Assembly (NCBI RefSeq): GCF_018139145.2
Contig: NC_059477.1
Span: forward strand, 31,971,502-32,035,501
Source of the DNA: Gymnogyps californianus
Taxonomy: Eukaryota; Chordata; Aves; Accipitriformes; Cathartidae
DNA length: 64,000 bases
Reading direction: 5' to 3'
The notes beneath the pieces are model-generated. The model had not been told where the DNA came from, searched no databases, and was given only the letters and a program-made list of their open reading frames with translations. The position numbers were made by a program, and so were the translations under genes. Shown one piece after another: positions 51,441-63,800 of this stretch (positions within the stretch are counted from its first letter, which is position 1; each line of letters begins with the position of its first letter).

Positions 51441-54400
51441 GGGACCTTGGAAAAAGAGCGCTGCTTAGCCGGCTGGTGGGGATTGTTCTGACCTCATTTG
51501 AAGTGTTCAGTGGAATTCTTAATTCTGAGAGTACAGCAAGGAATTCCTAAAAAAAAGCGTAATAACTGATAATCCACAAAAGAGTGAGGAAGGGTCTTTA
51601 GCTGAAGTCTTGCATTACAAATCTAATTCTAAAATTTTAAACAAAGCGAGTGCAAAATACACTGACAATTTGGTCTGCAACAGAACAAAGCATCAAACCC
51701 TATATATAGTTGGGTGGTTTATAACTTGAGGACTGCCACTAATTCTCCATATGAGTGCCAGACACATCCTTCATCTGCTTATACAACAAAAGAGTCATTA
51801 TATAGGCAGAGTTTGCTGAAGCTACCATCAAAGTTAAAAACAAATGGAAAAGCTGGGTGCACTTAAGGATAACAACATTCATCACTCATGCTTTCATTGA
51901 CCTTGCAGCAAGGACTAGAGCTGGTGCTTTTTCGTGATTTCAAAGGAAAGTGTAAGTACCCGTGCATGTAAGAGCCATCTCACTGCACCACAGCATGGGA
52001 AAAGGGCCTCTGTCTGTCCGTGCTGGCAGCTCAGAGGTTCCATTTACTGCATTCCTCACCCTTACAAAATGACAGATTATTAGGAAATAAAATACAATCA
52101 TACACTGAAATTAAGAAGGCCAAAGAAATGACCTGCCCTAATTAAATCTTATGATCAGATCTATTTCAAAAGTGAAGGTTGTTTTTTTTCCAGCTTGCCT
52201 AACTCATGCATTCTTCAACAGCCTCTGTTTTGCAAGCCAAAACGCCTTGGATAAGATTTAGTCAGAATCAGTACTATTTAGCAAGGTGCTATTTACCAGT
52301 TGTTCTTGCCTTGATAGGTGAGAGGATATAGGTCCTCAATGAGGTGTTTTCAGCTACCTTGTTTCCCCCTTCACATCACTTAATTCCGGATACAAGACAG
52401 GGAGAAACAATGAATTTCCCGGTAACTGAACCCTCAAAAGCAAAGTACATCTGTGCCTTAAAGACAGGGGTCTCATCGACCCCATCTAAAGAAATTCAGC
52501 CCTGGCAATAAGTTATCAATCCAGAAATATCCCTTTCCACCAGGTGGGATTTACACTCCAGCTTGAAAACTAGCTCCTGCTAAAGGAACAAAGCTTCTGC
52601 TTCAGAATGGTTTATTATGGAGCTGAACCTTAATGATCACCACTCAAACATGAAGGCTCAATTCTTATTTCTATCAAAGCTGTTTAAGGGATCCCTATAA
52701 GAAGGTCCTGGTTCCCTATCCAGAGAAAAACAAAACCTAAATGCAAGTGGGAATCCAGCATCCTGAAAGAAGCAGCATTTGTTGACTAAATTAATTTCCA
52801 AAGTAAAATTCTGGGAGATGGAAACTTTGTCCATGTGTGAAAGATCTGAATGCCTTGGTGATGGTAGTGGGAAACACAGGTTCATCCTTTATTAAAGTCT
52901 TGCTGCTTGTCTAGCAGAGTCACCTTGCACTCTGAGCAGCCTGAATCCTCCTGAAAAAAAGAGAGTCTTGGTGATTTGAGGTGAAGAAAGAGACATTCAG
53001 GAAAACATGTTACAGTAAATATGTAAAAGCTCTAGCTTAACTGGTGTGGCTAGAACTCAGGGATGCTTTATCCAGACTCCACTAACACAACATATTTTAG
53101 AAATCTTAGTAAGCGGAGCTAGCAGTCACTAATAGCTGCAATACACAACTGAATCCAGAAATGATGGACTATTTCCAGTTCTGCCACTGACTAGAAGCAC
53201 GAAAAAGTCTGAGTGCCAAGGCAGCATCATTAAGACAGCATCAGTATGAGTTACCCATTTTTGCTGCTTTAATACATAGGAAAGATCTGTTTGTAGATTA
53301 ATAGGAACAATGCTAGCTCGTCTTCCTGCTTGTCCCCAGAAAGCGGCATCTGTTTTTCCTTACTTCATAAACAGAGCTTAAATTTTGCAATACACATCCT
53401 CTCAGTTTGTATTACCAAGCAGGTGCATGAATACACCACGCCCAGGATTAAAAGAGAATGACATATTCCAGCCCCCCCAAATATCTGGTTTTGTGCAACT
53501 AAAACATACCCCAAATTCCTAATTTAAATAGCTAGGGAAGCAATATAGCAAAAATTTGGGAAAATAGGGATAAAATTAATTTTCTTCTCTATCTCACTCA
53601 GTCACCATCTTCTTCATATGTAAATACAGGTTTGTTTTAAACTCACCTCTGGTTCAGTCACCATCCTAGTAAGTTCTTCCCCACACTTCACCAATGCTCT
53701 ACTTTCTCCCTCTATCACTTAAAGTCATGGTTCACAACTTTTAGGACCTCAGTATGAGCAATTTAGTTTCATTATTGCCACCAGTCTTCAGTGTGAATTA
53801 TTTTCTGCTAAAAAGTTGTCTAAACCCACAAGCAGCCATCAGAGGAAAAGAAACTTTCAGCTGCAACAAATCTGGTCTGAACAACTACGGATGGCAAAAT
53901 TGAAAGCTCATTTCTTTCTAGGTAATTGCAACACATTCAACAACCTAAAATTGCACGAAGTAAAGAAAGGCAAGGCATCCTAATGCTGGTTCCTTTTCTC
54001 CTTTGCATAGTTCACCCCAGCCTTTCTCTGAGAGAAGGGAAGGCAGCTTGCGATTATGGTGCACAAGCAAAATAAATTGTAAAAGTTCCTTGGGTCAGCC
54101 AACAGGGAAGAAAAAGAGACATTGCACAACTACTGCATCCTTCTGCCTCCGTCTAGTGGTGCTTATTCCAGAGGTAAAACCTGGCAAACCAAATCGTTCA
54201 GCTCAAGCAGGAAAGCTTCATGGGTTTTGGGACAGAGACCCTCAGCACAGAAAACCTAACAGACTTGTGCTCCAAGATGTGACCTGCGCCAGAGTTTGAC
54301 ATTGGTGAAGTAGAGCCGAAATTCTCAGCTTTGTTAGCAACTGCTGGACGTCCCTAGGCTAGACAGAGAACCACATTAAGCTCAGTGATGGTCAACCTAA

Positions 54401-54719
54401 CAGAAGCAGCAAAGGTACATTATGTCAGGTTTAACTGCTACCAGCTGTACACTACTTCTGCCAGGCTGAAACAGTTTACACTGTCACTCAGTACTGATTA
54501 GCAATGTCCTCATTAAATGTATTACAGATGTTTCCAATGTAACTCATTTTTGAGGTGCAGACAAAGCTATAGGACAAAAGGAATACCACTTTCTCCTTTT
54601 ACACAAAGAAGAAATGGGAACAATTTTAACACAACAGCATAGTATTGTACATTAAGGGCTCAGAGAAATACCTTTAAATTACCTACAGCAGCTTGTCCTC
54701 AAATTTTTATAGTCTGGAC

Positions 54720-54740
54720 AAAAAAAAAAAAAAAAAAAAA
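54720..54740 (+). repeat. poly(A) run of 21
   Basis: An uninterrupted run of 21 A residues. The upstream sequence does not resemble a known retroelement tail and has no polyadenylation signal at the usual distance, so a simple mononucleotide microsatellite is the safest call. Confidence 0.9.
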
Positions 54741-56951
54741 GACAGAAACAAGCGCTGGGGGAACAAGTGATCCACACAGAAATCCTCCACTATCTTCATA
54801 GCAGCTTCTTCAAAGGTAATTTTATCACTAAAACATAGACATTATTAACAGACAATATCTCTAGGGACACCACTCCAAGCTAACAGCAAGACTGGGAGCC
54901 TACTCACAGTTTATGGAGTCACTGTACAGGGCACTGTATGAGACACAAAGAAATGAGCCTACATATAATTTTTAACACAGGAGTTGAGCTGCTCCCATCC
55001 TACTAAATTCAAGAGAAAAAACCAAAGCATGATTAAAACCATTGAGAAATACAACTACTGCTTAAGCATTCTTCATTGATGGCACCACATGGGAGTCTGG
55101 TTAAAAACAACTCAATGCACAGATCAGCATCGCAGATGGAGTTTGCACCTCCTGCTCTTTTCTTCTGGATGGCTGAAGAGGAGCAATGCCAGGTGATAAA
55201 CACGTTTCAGACACTGGTTTTATGCAAATCCTCTGGAGCCAGGAAACCACCTGCTGGGAGCTCGGTCACACTCACAGAGCTGTTCCAGTTTCTGGTTCTC
55301 AGGCACCAGCCCTGCAAACACTGAAAGTGGAGCCTCAGTACACGCCAGCTCTCTATAGAAATTAATCAGCAGTTCCATGAACAAAGGAAGTAAATGTGGT
55401 TTCCTACAGATTTGCGGTTTGGTTCTCTGAGATTTAATGAAGTTGTTCATTCAAGCTTTTTTTGCAGTTGGGATATTTATAACGCTTCTTTCTTCTCTGA
55501 GGATTCTCCAAATATGGCAGAGGTCAATCTTTCAGTGTTATCATCTGTCTGAATGGGCACTAATGCATGGCGTGTCTTGTCCTCCACCTGCCTAAGTTCA
55601 CAAGACTTTATCTGAAGTTACTACTGTATCTTTGTCATATTTGGTTGAAAATAACCATCAGATTTGAAAGTTATGGTGAGGAAGGAGGGAAGAGAAAAAG
55701 ATCATTTGAGCCTCATTTTCTTTGGAAGCCAGGCCAAAAATAGCACAAAACTATTCATATTAACATTTTATACTTTAGATCACTTCCAGCTCTGTAAGCT
55801 GGTCCTCTGAATCCCAAGAGCATCCTTTAAGAATGCCCTAGAAATCCATGTTGTGTTGCACTTCTTTCAGCATCTTGTTTCAAATACGCTAATTAGAGTG
55901 GAAGCAATTAGAACAAAATTAATTTACCCCTCTATATTTGTTGTTCAAGCTTTCCCCAAATGCTGAAGAAAATTGACAAATACGAAGTCAGCATGCCAAA
56001 GAGCTATTTCTAGCTTGTCATGTAAGGTGTGAAGAAATACATGGCATTTGACTGGCTTCTCCTGTCCCTACTGAATTTATGGCTTTAAGGATCAAACTGT
56101 CAGAAAGGGTGACTGTCACTGACTGTAAACAGTAATTGCTTCCAACAGCCCATGCGATGATGCTTATATCGCTTTAACTAAGGCATGTTGTCCAGACCAG
56201 CTGTAGACTAAAAGAAAACTCCAACTGTTTAACAAAACCAAAAAACTTGGAACTTTAAAAAAAAAAAAAAAATCAAAAGTTAAGGACCAAATCTGTGCCT
56301 GAAGTGTTTATTACAACTGTATTTCTGTGTCTACTGGGGTGGCTTGTTTGATGTGCCCTCTCTTATGAGACAGGATGTCTGCTGGGTCAGCCAGACACTA
56401 GCCTAGTGGGGTGACATGGGGAAGGAACAGGGTGACCAAAGAGCTCTGTAACCTCCAGGTCACCTCAGTTCCTGACAGCAAGCAGGTCTGGCTAACCTTG
56501 GCTTCAAATCTCTACTCCTATTCTGTGACAAGATCAACAGATATTCATCAGTGACTACAACCAGTTAGGATTTTATTTCTAGCCTTACAGATAGAAACCA
56601 GAGGAAATGTTCATTCCTGTGACAGCTCAGGTTCAAGGAAAGGCTTGCTGTATCACCGCTAGTACTGATGGGCTTACAGTTCTTCCTGGGGTTTTGTCAT
56701 CTACACATTTGATAGGTATATCTCTTCTGCTAAACGCTGAGTAGAAGCAGACCCAGGAAAAAAACATACCTACAGAATTTCACTCAATGCATTCTTTCAT
56801 TTGACAGCAAATCCTTTACAACTGCACTGGGATATACAATCATTTTTGTCTCTCCTGCTTGACCCCATATTGAGAAAACACTCTAGATGCTGTTTGCTTC
56901 TGAGATTGTTGTATGAGACAGAGTCAAAAGCCAACCTACAAGATGCAGGAC

Positions 56952-56968
56952 ATTATTATTATTATTAC
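56952..56968 (+). repeat. short TTA microsatellite
   Basis: About five and a half TTA units, followed by a related run (CTGTTGTTATCATT). Short and probably polymorphic. Confidence 0.85.
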
Positions 56969-57704
56969 TGTTGTTATCATTTCTCTTACTGCGGTTGCAG
57001 AAGGAAATGTGACTGGTTGGATGCCGTTTGTTCTGAGCAAAGCCACTTTGGCTGTTACTCATCTCTGTGTTATGTCCCAGCTGCTTGCACACTGTGCTAT
57101 TATTTCTTTCAGATTTTTCCAGGAACTGAAGTGAAGTTTGATGGATCTACAATTCCCCAACACTTCTTCCTGCCTCCTCTTTTTTAAAAGGCAAGCATTA
57201 TGTTTGATACTTTCCATTCTTCCACTACCTCAATGACCTCTCAAATATAACCAGTACAGTAACAAAGGGGTTTCAGCTACTTCTTTAAGTGATTCTAGCA
57301 GGCCTTCTCCTGACAGCAAATGGGGCTTTTAAGAAAATGGCTCCTACCAACACTGAGAGAAGTACCAATGCTCCAATGCCTGGTGCACAGATTGTCAACC
57401 CGAGGGCATGACAAACAGTTTTCTGGCAGTTTCATCAATCTCTTCTCTCATCACATGAGAGGGTCACCAAAGGTTTGAATGTAACACAGGGTCACGTAGT
57501 TGCTCCTGAAACAAAAACTCTGAAAATCCAATAGCCTGGAATAAAAGCCTTGTTAACATCCTGATGTGGTGTATCTAGCTCTACCACTCTCACAAAAAGC
57601 AGCACAACTTCCCTAGCATGGATGAAACTACATTATTATGAGTACACTTAAAACATTTTATTTATGTACAAAACCACAAGCCTCTCTGTAAAAGGTACTG
57701 CATA

Positions 57705-57709
57705 CTGTC
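57705..57709 (+). repeat. left target-site duplication of the solo LTR
   Basis: CTGTC at 57705-57709 is repeated at 58305-58309. If the LTR end is shifted by one base the duplication can be read as six bases (ACTGTC, 57704-57709 and 58304-58309). The TG...CA termini favour five, the length typical of ERVL-type integrases. Confidence 0.85.
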
Positions 57710-57984
57710 TGTGCTGATTTTGGCTGGGATAGAGTTAATTTTCTTCATAGTAGCTATTACCAGGCTATGTTTTGGATTTGTGCTGAAAACAGTGTTGATA
57801 ATATAGGGATGTTTTAGTTACTGCTGAGTAGTGCTTACACAGAGTCAAGGCCTTATCTGCTTCTCACACCACCCCACCAGTGAGCAGGCTGGGGGTGCAC
57901 AAGAAGTTGGGAGGGGACACAGCTGGGACAGCTGACCCCAACTGACCAAAGGGATATTCCATACCATATGATGTCATGCTCAGC

Positions 57985-57992
57985 ATATAAAG
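57985..57992 (+). promoter_or_regulatory. TATA-like box of the LTR
   Basis: ATATAAAG inside the LTR, just downstream of the TGATGTCA motif and about 190 bp before the polyadenylation signal. This is where the U3 promoter is expected. Activity today is unknown. Confidence 0.65.
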
Positions 57993-58172
57993 CTGGGGGA
58001 AGAAGGAGGAAGGGGGGGATGTTCAGAGTGATGGTGTTTGTCTTCCCAAGTAACCGTTACGCATGATGGAGCCCTGCTTTCCTGGAGATGGCTGAACACC
58101 TGCCTGCCAATGGGAAGTAGTGAATGAATTCCTTGTTTTGCTTTGCTTGCATGCACGGCTTTTGCTTTGCCT

Positions 58173-58178
58173 ATTAAA
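58173..58178 (+). terminator. polyadenylation signal of the LTR
   Basis: ATTAAA is a common variant of AATAAA. It sits in the 3' third of the LTR, after the TATA-like box, in the R-region position. Transcripts entering the LTR on the plus strand could be cleaved shortly downstream. Confidence 0.55.
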
Positions 58179-58304
58179 CTGTCTTTATCTCAACCCACGA
58201 GTTTTCTCACTTTTACTCTTCTGATTCTCTCCCCCATCCCACCAGGGGGGAGTGAGCAAGCGGCTGTGTGGTGCCTAGCTGCCAGCTGGGGTTAAACCAT
58301 GACA

Positions 58305-58309
58305 CTGTC
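58305..58309 (+). repeat. right target-site duplication of the solo LTR
   Basis: CTGTC is an exact copy of the five bases just before the LTR. Its integrity shows that the solo LTR marks a single, undisturbed integration. Confidence 0.85.
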
Positions 58310-60462
58310 ACACAACTGAATACAAGCTAAGAGCCATGTTGATATAAGCCATCATCATACTTCAAAATAAATACTCAGCTGCTAGAAATCCCAGGTATAA
58401 GCCAAGCCTAACACGCCTCACAGCCAAAAGCAACATTTAAATTATTTGTTTAGGTGGATTGCTTTTTCTTTTAACTGTGACTGTAGACTCCCACAATATT
58501 CTTAACACTTGCATTTAAAATGGATATATACATTCTGTGTCCAATTTCATATCTATAAAAGAACAATATAAAACTTCTCAAACTGATTGCAATGAGGCAC
58601 TTGCAGAAAATTCACACCTAATCTTGCTGTCAGAAGAATAGCAATTTGCCAACTATAATATTTAGGAACTACTCCTCCTCCAGCAGAGGAAGTTTAAAAA
58701 TATTTATCTCAAAGGGTTCATGAAGTTCTGTACATCCATTCGTGAGTTTGTCCTAGGGGGTAGAATTAGGAGAAGATGAAAATATGAATTGTTTTGTACA
58801 CGAGTTATCCTGGGCTCATCTAGAACACCTTAGGTTGACAGCAACCTAGTTGGTTTCCCTGGCAACTAGAGATACCTAAACAACCACCAAAGTTTGAGGA
58901 AAAGTGCCTAGTACAAAACCATTTGCACAAACAAGAAGCTGTTTTGAAAGACTTGCAAAAAGTCATTGAAGAGGACATTTTGGAATTGTAAGAAATCTGA
59001 TGTTGCTCTGGCTCTTAGGCAGCCTTGCCTTGATGAGCTATGGAAAAGATATCTAGGAAATGCAAGCCTACTCTTAGTAGGTTTAAAATCCCTCCACAGT
59101 TCCCTTGGAAGCAAGGGCTTTTCTCAAAGCCGTGAAAAAAAAAAAAAAAAAAAGGATGCCCACTGCCTCAAACTATTAAATTATTACCTTCTCCCTCACT
59201 ATGCTTTAAAGAGTACATATAGGTGCCTGGTTCAGGAAGGTTTCTGTGCTCTGGAGCAAGTGCCTAAATGCATCCCCTTAATTAGGTATTTAAATACAGA
59301 AAACTCTGTAAGCTTCTTCTCAGCATGTTGTTGCTTGTTTGCATCATCCTGCAACTTCCCTTGTACAAGGAGCCCATGATGCCTACATCTGGGCTTCTGA
59401 TTCCATTGTGGGGAGCAAACACTTAAGTACCCAAGACTTTCATCCAATTTAATCTTGAGGCATCAGATCAGCTTTCACTTTTGCATCATTCTTTTTCTTG
59501 AAAGAATGCAACTGTGTTAAAATACCTTGCTTTTAGGACAGATTCTGATATTTAATTGAGAGATTTCCATAGAGTACTTCTCTTATTCCAATATTTCCTC
59601 ATTTATTTTACATACTTTGGGTTTAAAATATTCCTGTTCATGGTCCTAAGAACCTTAGTAATTAAACTGTCACAATCCACAACAACAGTGTTTTTCAGTT
59701 ACACCACAAAGGCAATAAAATACACTAGACACTATCCAAAGCCTGTAAATTCAGTCGTATAGACAGTCCTTTTCTCCTGATAGAAGTTACTCCATTCTTC
59801 TGAAAAAGCCCTTAGTAAATAGGTAGTTTTAGGTGAAGGTCCCAAAGGTCAACCTACTTTGGCAGAGATTATTATAGAAAGGACAATTCAGGTAGACTTG
59901 ACATCCATATGCAACCATTAAGAGATAGAGCCGAAAACAGGAGCTCTAAACTGGGAAATGGCACCTACTGTATTCAGCAGAGTTCCAAATTTCCATCTCA
60001 TTCTAGTGTACCACTCCTTTGGGAAAACTAATGAACCTCAGAAATAGTAAAGGGTAGGAACTGTCAACAGGAACTATTCTGCTCTGCAGGCTAGCCCAAT
60101 TTCCTACAAAGGCAATGGAAAGATTCCTAATGGTTTCAAGAGGGAACTAGATCACATTTGCATAATGCATCTGTGTAAGTCTGAAATAACTCCACAGATG
60201 TTTACTTCCTCAGCCCGTGCAAGATGCACACTGGCTTAAGAGAATGAAAGCTGTTGCACAGCATCTGCACATGCCCTGTCTGTGTAAGGCTTTCTGCAAG
60301 TTTATCAGTTTCAGGTAACTTTAATAAGCAGCCTCACATCTGCCTATATCCTATACAAAGATATTCAGATCAGACTTTACACACATAGAAAAGGTTTCTT
60401 CTGCTGTCTGACCCTTTCATTTGATATACCAGAAACAATACTGATACCAGGGACTCCCATCC
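58310..60462. other. unique non-coding stretch
   Basis: No gene or clear repeat is recognised. A run of 19 A lies at 59135-59153, inside a 137-codon open frame (58966-59379) whose lysine stretch it encodes. The frame has no recognisable domain. A processed tail at the A run is possible, but no upstream polyadenylation signal is seen. Confidence 0.5.
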
Positions 60463-60640
60463 TTTTTTTTTTTTTCTTTTTTTTTAAGGCTGATCAAACT
60501 TAGTCTTTATTTATTTCCTGGTGTATGTTTATATCGCTATAACAAAGGTCACTGAGCCACACAACAATGTTGATAAATATAATTCAAAATTACATTTTTT
60601 GACACAGGAGATAAGGAAGGGAAAAAAAAGAGACTCTGAA
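60463..60640 (-). pseudogene. candidate 3' end of a minus-strand retrocopy
   Basis: On the plus strand T13-C-T9 (60463-60485) reads as a poly(A) tail on the minus strand. Immediately before it, in minus-strand order, are overlapping AATAAA signals (60515-60510 and 60511-60506), 20 nt from the tail. That is the normal spacing for a cleaved mRNA. The preceding 100 bp look like an AT-rich 3' UTR. The parent gene is not recognised, no coding part is seen, and no flanking duplication is found, so the 5' limit is arbitrary. Processed copies are scarce in birds. A chance T-rich microsatellite beside TTTATTTATT is the alternative. Confidence 0.35.
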
Positions 60641-60759
60641 TAGTACAGTCTTTACTAACTAGCTTGTAACTATCTTTCTCCTACAAGGCTAAGAGTGAAC
60701 AAGCCATCCTGTAAACCAGAAGGAATCATAGGTACTTCCCTATCCCTCCACTGACAGTG

Positions 60760-60860
60760 GTGAAGTGCCGCCAGCAGTGAAGTGCTGCCAGCTAAAATTT
60801 AGTTCTCAATTCCTTTGGAGGAATTCCTTTAGTTCCCAAGTCCTTTGGAGGACTGTTGCC
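60760..60860. repeat. two adjacent imperfect tandem duplications
   Basis: First, a 17-bp unit GTGAAGTGCCGCCAGCA (60760-60776) is followed by GTGAAGTGCTGCCAGCT (60777-60793), with two differences. Seven bases later a 30-bp-offset pair starts: AGTTCTCAATTCCTTTGGAG at 60801 and AGTTCCCAAGTCCTTTGGAG at 60831, with two differences in the first 20. The function is unknown; replication slippage is the simple explanation. Confidence 0.85.
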
Positions 60861-63800
60861 TCCTGACCCTTAGATGCAATGGTGTGGTTGGTGGCAATAC
60901 ACAAACACCTGACAGCAGAATGGTAACTGGGTATAAGTCACCAACAGTAAAGAAATTAAATTTAAATGACATTCAGAAATTCTAGAAAAACCTGCCACTC
61001 CACCTCTTATCAGAGGACCTGAGAATACTTTTCAATTAATTTACACTTTAAGGTAAATTAGCAATGTCTCAAATCAGTCAATATTGTTCTTTGATTACAA
61101 ACATGGAAAATAAATTTGGAAAATAAAGTGAAAAGAGGAGAAGGAACTCAGTCAATGTCGTGGCCACAGAAAAAGAGCCTCATCCAATTTCCCTCCTTGT
61201 TCTCTGTAAAGCAAATAGACTGAAAGGAAGGTATGCAGCCTTCACGAAACACTGACAACGTTTATCAAAAAAAATCTTTTAGGAAATTCCCATGCAGTAA
61301 AGGTTAGCTTACTGAAATTAATCTCATTTTTCTGGAAAAGTTAACACTACCTCAAATATTCAATTAAGAGCACTGACATGAGATGGAAACATTGTGCAGC
61401 ATACTCCTTTGGAGTGTGGACTTCACAACTTCTTTCACAATGGGAAGATTAATTGAAGAAGGAAATATTTAAGAGAGCCAAAATGCAAAAGTTTTGGAAT
61501 AAAAGCAGCCAAGTCGAATGCAAAACAAAAGCAAATTTGACACACAGAGAAAGCAGCAACAGATTACAAGAACATTTTTGTTTACCTCAGCATAAATATT
61601 TTTAAAAGCTACTTTATTTTTTAAACATTCAAACATTACTCTATATCTAAAAGTATTGCTCTCCAGACACACTTTCATGTTTCACATGACTTGTAAAAGC
61701 TAAACAAGTTAATGAAAGGTAAACAGCTCTAATTGCAGCTTTCAAGCACATGTTCAGAGACTCTCATCAACTCTCTGATATTATTTCACCAGTACAATGT
61801 CATTAACTGAAGAATAGGTGTGCTAGTATCTAGCACCAGCTGCCTTTTACACGATGCCAACGTTTTATGTTCTTCAAAGTTCATACTTTTCTAAGCTCAA
61901 CGGGACCATTACCACCACTGCCAGTGTACCATAAGATAAGACGGACTCTTTTCCCAAACGTAGTAGGACTCGGTACTAATAGGAAAAAGGTTTTACAGTT
62001 TTCCTCATTTTACAGATAGGAATCCCTGAGCAATGATGCACCCAATGTAAATCAGTGGCTTAGTGACAGCCAGCCCAAGAGCCACGGTCTCATCCCACAT
62101 CCCTGTCCACTGTAAGACACAGTTCCTCCTTCCAGGTCTGTAAACCACAATTATTTAAATAAAACCTCCAGTGTCTTCCCTACTCCTATGGACTCTACCT
62201 ACCTTCTAATTGTGAAGAGAGGCAAATCCAATAATGCAAAAAGATGGTGGCTAGAGGTATCAGGAAGACACACTGGGACAGGAAAGACAGAACCAGGGAA
62301 AATTGACAAGGAAAGTAGAGAAGGTGATGACCACTAACCAAAAACATCTGGTTACAGGGAAGGAGTCAGAGCTACTGGAAGCAATAACAACAAGAAAAAA
62401 AATAGTGATAGGACACAGCAAAGACACTCCCTTCTCCCTGTATGCAGCAATAGCTTGGCTAAGAGACAGAAGCTGAAAGAATGGACCAGTCTCTTGGACA
62501 GAAGGGCGGTAAAAACAGCAGAGAAATAAGGCAAAAAGTTAACTGAATCAACAGAGGAAGTGATGGCAACTCTGTCAAGAAAACAACATGGGATCTGTCA
62601 GTGGAAATGCAGACAGTTGTTGTTGGTTGCAGTTGAAAAGCCTTTGCCAAAGGCTATGAAGTTTGTTTCTTTGCAGCGATGACCTAGCTTGGTGAAGACG
62701 GCAGCTCAAGCAGCTGACCACCACCATTCTTTAAACAGCAAGGGACCCCAGAGCATGGCATTGGTTTTGATGGGGTTATCCCAGGGATTAACCGGCCCTT
62801 CATCACAGCTGTGAGCTGCAGGCTGTGCCTCCCTGAGGCATGGGGAGCTGAAGTCAGAACAAGCTGTTCCTTTTTTGTCTACTTGCAAATGTTTCCTGGT
62901 AAAGAGATAACTCAAGTGGGGGCTGCTCTGCGGGAATCTCCAAAGAGTGCCATCCAAGAGGGCTGGGATACATGGCAGAGGGAGGGGTGCTCAGCCAGCT
63001 AAGCAACGGCCTTTCTTTCCTAATTACACTTTTTTGCCAAGATGTAATTAGTTTGCCTGCTTTGTCTTCTTCTTGACAGCCTGCTGATCTCACAGTTACT
63101 GCCCTGCATGCTGACCTGGCAGGATCTCCTCTCCATCCCTTCCTGGCATACGGGTATTTTTATTTAAAGCCCTTATAGACTAGACAGACTTCACTGAATC
63201 AGCAAAACTACTCCTATGATTCTTACTTCTATAACTACCTTATATTTGGGTATAAAAATCCACCCAGCCCTTCTTCCCACACCTACACAAAGGATTTCGT
63301 TCCAGCTATGCAGGGAGTAGAAGCTGTAAGTACATATTATCAGCTTTATCCCAGACCCTCTGAAGTCAATGAACTATTAAGCAGTCACTGCAGCAGGACC
63401 CGAGTACTTAACTATTAACTAACTGAAATGAACCAACTGTCTTAATGCAGGGTTGCCCTATGTCCAGGTTAGCACCAGGTGAGCTGCTGCAGCACATAGA
63501 GTAAGAGCCTGTTACAAAAAGTACTTTGGTCTTCTGAGAATTAGTATTTAAATATTTCCTCTATGATGGCTGCTGAACCAAAGGAAATCCATTATCTTCC
63601 AGGTTATGCAGGGTCACAGGTCACGACCAGAGTTATCCAACTTAATATATTTCCATGAAAAATCAGACAAATCAGTCCAATAATGCTACAGGCCAAGAAG
63701 GAATTTTTACTGTGGACAAAGACTCCCTGAGACCCACTCGGAGCTCTGAGCTATATGGATTTGCTCCAGCTAGAAAGCAGCCCTTGCAATTTACTCACCC

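Larger units (their letters stand above)
51441..57704. other. unique AT-rich non-coding stretch
   Basis: No gene is recognised. Contents include a 21-base A run at 54720-54740, a 16-base A run at 56257-56272, and a TTA microsatellite near 56952-56968. TAATTAG-type sites cluster at 55888-55924. The 128-codon frame at 56801-57187 crosses the microsatellite and has no recognisable domain. Confidence 0.5.
57710..58304 (+). mobile_element. solo LTR of an endogenous retrovirus (ERVL-type, neoavian family)
   Basis: A 595-bp LTR beginning TGTGCTGATTTTGGCTGG and ending GTTAAACCATGACA, with TG...CA termini, flanked by a 5-bp target duplication. It shows LTR order on the plus strand: a TGATGTCA motif (57969-57976), a TATA-like ATATAAAG (57985-57992) about nine bases further on, and an ATTAAA polyadenylation signal at 58173-58178. 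I recognise the sequence as a family frequent in neoavian genomes and used for insertion-marker phylogeny. There is no second LTR and no gag, pol or env sequence on either side, so the provirus was reduced by LTR-LTR recombination. Ends and regulatory motifs are well preserved and several CpGs have decayed, suggesting moderate age. The ERVL assignment rests on the duplication length and memory. Confidence 0.92.

Noticed and set aside
58236..58254. CTCF-like CCACCAGGGGGG in the LTR
   Set aside because: The motif lacks the following part of the CTCF consensus and belongs to the ordinary G-rich end of this LTR family.
58966..59379. 137-codon frame with a lysine stretch
   Set aside because: The lysines come from a 19-base A run, and the remainder has no recognisable domain.
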